From Clostridia bacterium (GTDB taxonomy: Bacteria; Bacillota; Clostridia; TANB77; UBA1234): a DNA stretch of 64,000 nucleotides. The notes beneath the pieces are model-generated. The model had not been told where the DNA came from. It made no database searches and was given only the letters and a program-made list of their open reading frames with translations. A program made the translations under genes and the position numbers. How positions within the stretch are numbered: position 1 is the stretch's first letter; each line of letters opens with the position of its first letter. Below are positions 63,211 to 64,000 of this stretch, one piece after another. The stretch is from the NCBI GenBank assembly GCA_017521465.1, contig JAFXCN010000025.1, positions 35,330 through 99,329 on the forward strand. The letters are read 5' to 3'.

Positions 63211-63239
63211 ATTATAAAGCCTACGGAAGCATAATGCAA
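63211..63239 (-). promoter_or_regulatory. S10 operon promoter
   Basis: Minus-strand TTGCAT (63234-63239), 17-bp spacer, perfect TATAAT (63211-63216), as at dxs and 14004. Confidence 0.82.
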
Positions 63240-63323
63240 GTGTTTTTTGAAAAAAATTTGCATTTTTTCAAAAAACTAAAGAATATATCCTTTCACCGTA
63301 AATTCGAGTATCATGGCAAATCA

Positions 63324-63421
63324 GTGTAACGCAGTTCGTTTTCGCAGACGGCCGCTGCGCGGGCGGCGATTCGCCCTTTTCCGTCAGCGAAAAAGCTTCC
63401 TTCGGAAGCTTTAATACTCAC
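63324..63421 (+). repeat. 98-bp palindromic repeat, copy R5
   Basis: GTGTAACGCAG to AATACTCAC. Outer stem TTTTCGC-A-GACGG / CCGTC-A-GCGAAAA; second hairpin GCTTC-CTTCG-GAAGC. Lies about 85 bp beyond the S10 promoter and just before the terminator of the DUF368 gene. Confidence 0.92.
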
Positions 63422-63445
63422 GGAATTTTCTACTAGACGGTATGA

Positions 63446-63501
63446 AAAATGGAGGTGCACAAAACTCGATATAAAAATCGATTTTTGTGCACCTCCATTT
63501 T
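63446..63501 (-). terminator. long terminator of the DUF368 gene
   Basis: AAAATGGAGGTGCACAAAA (63446-63464) / TTTTGTGCACCTCCATTTT (63483-63501), a 19-bp perfect stem with an inner TCGAT/ATCGA, followed on the minus strand by TTTC. A related hairpin follows R7 at 52034-52073. Confidence 0.75.
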
Positions 63502-63511
63502 ACACACCTTT

Positions 63512-64000
63512 TTACATTTTAGATAGTCTATCTGCAACTACATATCCTATCGCAAATGTGATTATACTTATTATTATTGATAGTGCTGTTATACTCGCAG
63601 TAGAGACTCCTATTAAAATTGCAAATGGAGAAGCTACTATTAATCCTATTATTCCCCACATTGTTGTATTTGGATATCTCTTTAAAAAGAATCCAATAAG
63701 TTTAGCCATTACAAATATTCCTATTACTACCCCTACTCCATACGGAATTAATATTCCTGCATTTAACAAAACTCCATTTATATCAAATTTTACCAATGCT
63801 GTTACAATACCACTTATGGCATTATTCAAATATTCATAATATCCAAATAACATCAAAAGCATTGACCCACTTACGCCTGGTACTACCATAGCTCCAGCCG
63901 AAAGCATTCCCATAAATACCAAAACTATTATACTAAGCAGATTGAAACCTGTTAATGGTTCTACCCCTAATGAACCTGCATATATCGCTGGCACAATTAT
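63512..64000 (-). CDS. DUF368/PopT-type membrane transporter, N-terminus missing
   Basis: About 162 residues of the C-terminal part; the 5' end runs beyond the right edge. Signature VPGVSGSMLLMLFGYYEYL and repeated hydrophobic helices identify the DUF368 family. Members (PopT) recycle undecaprenyl phosphate across the membrane, which fits the murein genes elsewhere in the window, but this assignment is by homology to the family only. The GTG that starts the frame at 63994 is internal, as the frame continues upstream. Confidence 0.85.
   Translation of the reverse strand: MIVPAIYAGSLGVEPLTGFNLLSIIVLVFMGMLSAGAMVVPGVSGSMLLMLFGYYEYLNNAISGIVTALVKFDINGVLLNAGILIPYGVGVVIGIFVMAKLIGFFLKRYPNTTMWGIIGLIVASPFAILIGVSTASITALSIIISIITFAIGYVVADRLSKM

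Noticed and set aside
3278-63421. 98-bp repeats as substrates of the Y1 transposase at 32079
   Set aside because: Their sequence differs from the repeats that flank the transposase; no direct link can be shown from this window.

Overview
The window is a low-GC chromosome segment from a Gram-positive, Clostridia-like bacterium. This is an inference from the sequence: the ribosomal gene order is of the Firmicutes type, MraZ, SpoVD-type PBP and Spo0E-like genes are present, the murein ligase has the DNPR (meso-DAP) motif, ileS is preceded by an Ile T-box leader, and a type IV pilus locus occurs without an outer-membrane secretin. No rRNA, tRNA or CRISPR array was found. No phage or plasmid backbone is evident.

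Layout. 1-3170 (-): dnaE, cut by the left edge. 3444-5300 (+): dxs. 5366-13725 (-): a compact division and cell-wall cluster mraZ-rsmH-ftsL-spoVD-murE-mraY-ftsW, with a putative MraZ operator upstream. 14066-16052 (+): two unrecognised genes behind one clear promoter. 16102-19700 (-): a tiny Spo0E-like gene, lgt and a YfmH/YfmF M16-peptidase pair. 19851-29937 (-): a type IV pilus locus (SLH protein, PilM-PilN fusion, PilO-like, PilP-like, major pilin, prepilin peptidase, three small pilin-like proteins, PilB, and PilC with a frameshift). 30130-32945 (-): cysteine desulfurase, a thymidylate-kinase-like gene and a REP-associated Y1 transposase with its own small repeats. 33204-38419 (-): ileS with T-box, an RNase G-like gene and pth. 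38554-41142 (+): a stand-alone VirD4/TraG-like ATPase. 41264-45409: a CoaB-like gene, a nitrilase-like gene and a divergent LysR regulator, then a winged-helix protein and an S1-domain protein. 45551-63002 (-): the S10-spc-alpha ribosomal cluster with secY, adk, map, infA and rpoA. 63512-64000 (-): a DUF368/PopT-type transporter, cut by the right edge.

The ribosomal cluster appears to be at least three transcripts: rpsJ to secY (promoter 63211-63239, terminator 52123-52152), hypothetical-adk-map (promoter 51891-51919), and KOW-infA-rpmJ-rpsM-rpsK-rpsD-rpoA-rplQ (promoter 49467-49495, terminator 45526-45553). rpmD (L30) is missing from its usual place.

The most unusual material is non-coding. 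A 98-bp palindromic repeat occurs in five near-complete and two partial copies, all on the + strand, with paired base changes that keep its stems. A second, unrelated repeat set surrounds the Y1 transposase and even codes for the end of it. A 121-bp inverted-repeat element sits between rplN and rpsQ. Seven copies of an 8-mer recur every 21-24 bp between mraZ and rsmH. A chain of small hairpins leads the major pilin gene. A symmetric promoter pair lies between the LysR gene and its neighbour. The most interesting protein observation is the VirD4/TraG-type ATPase with no conjugation genes near it.
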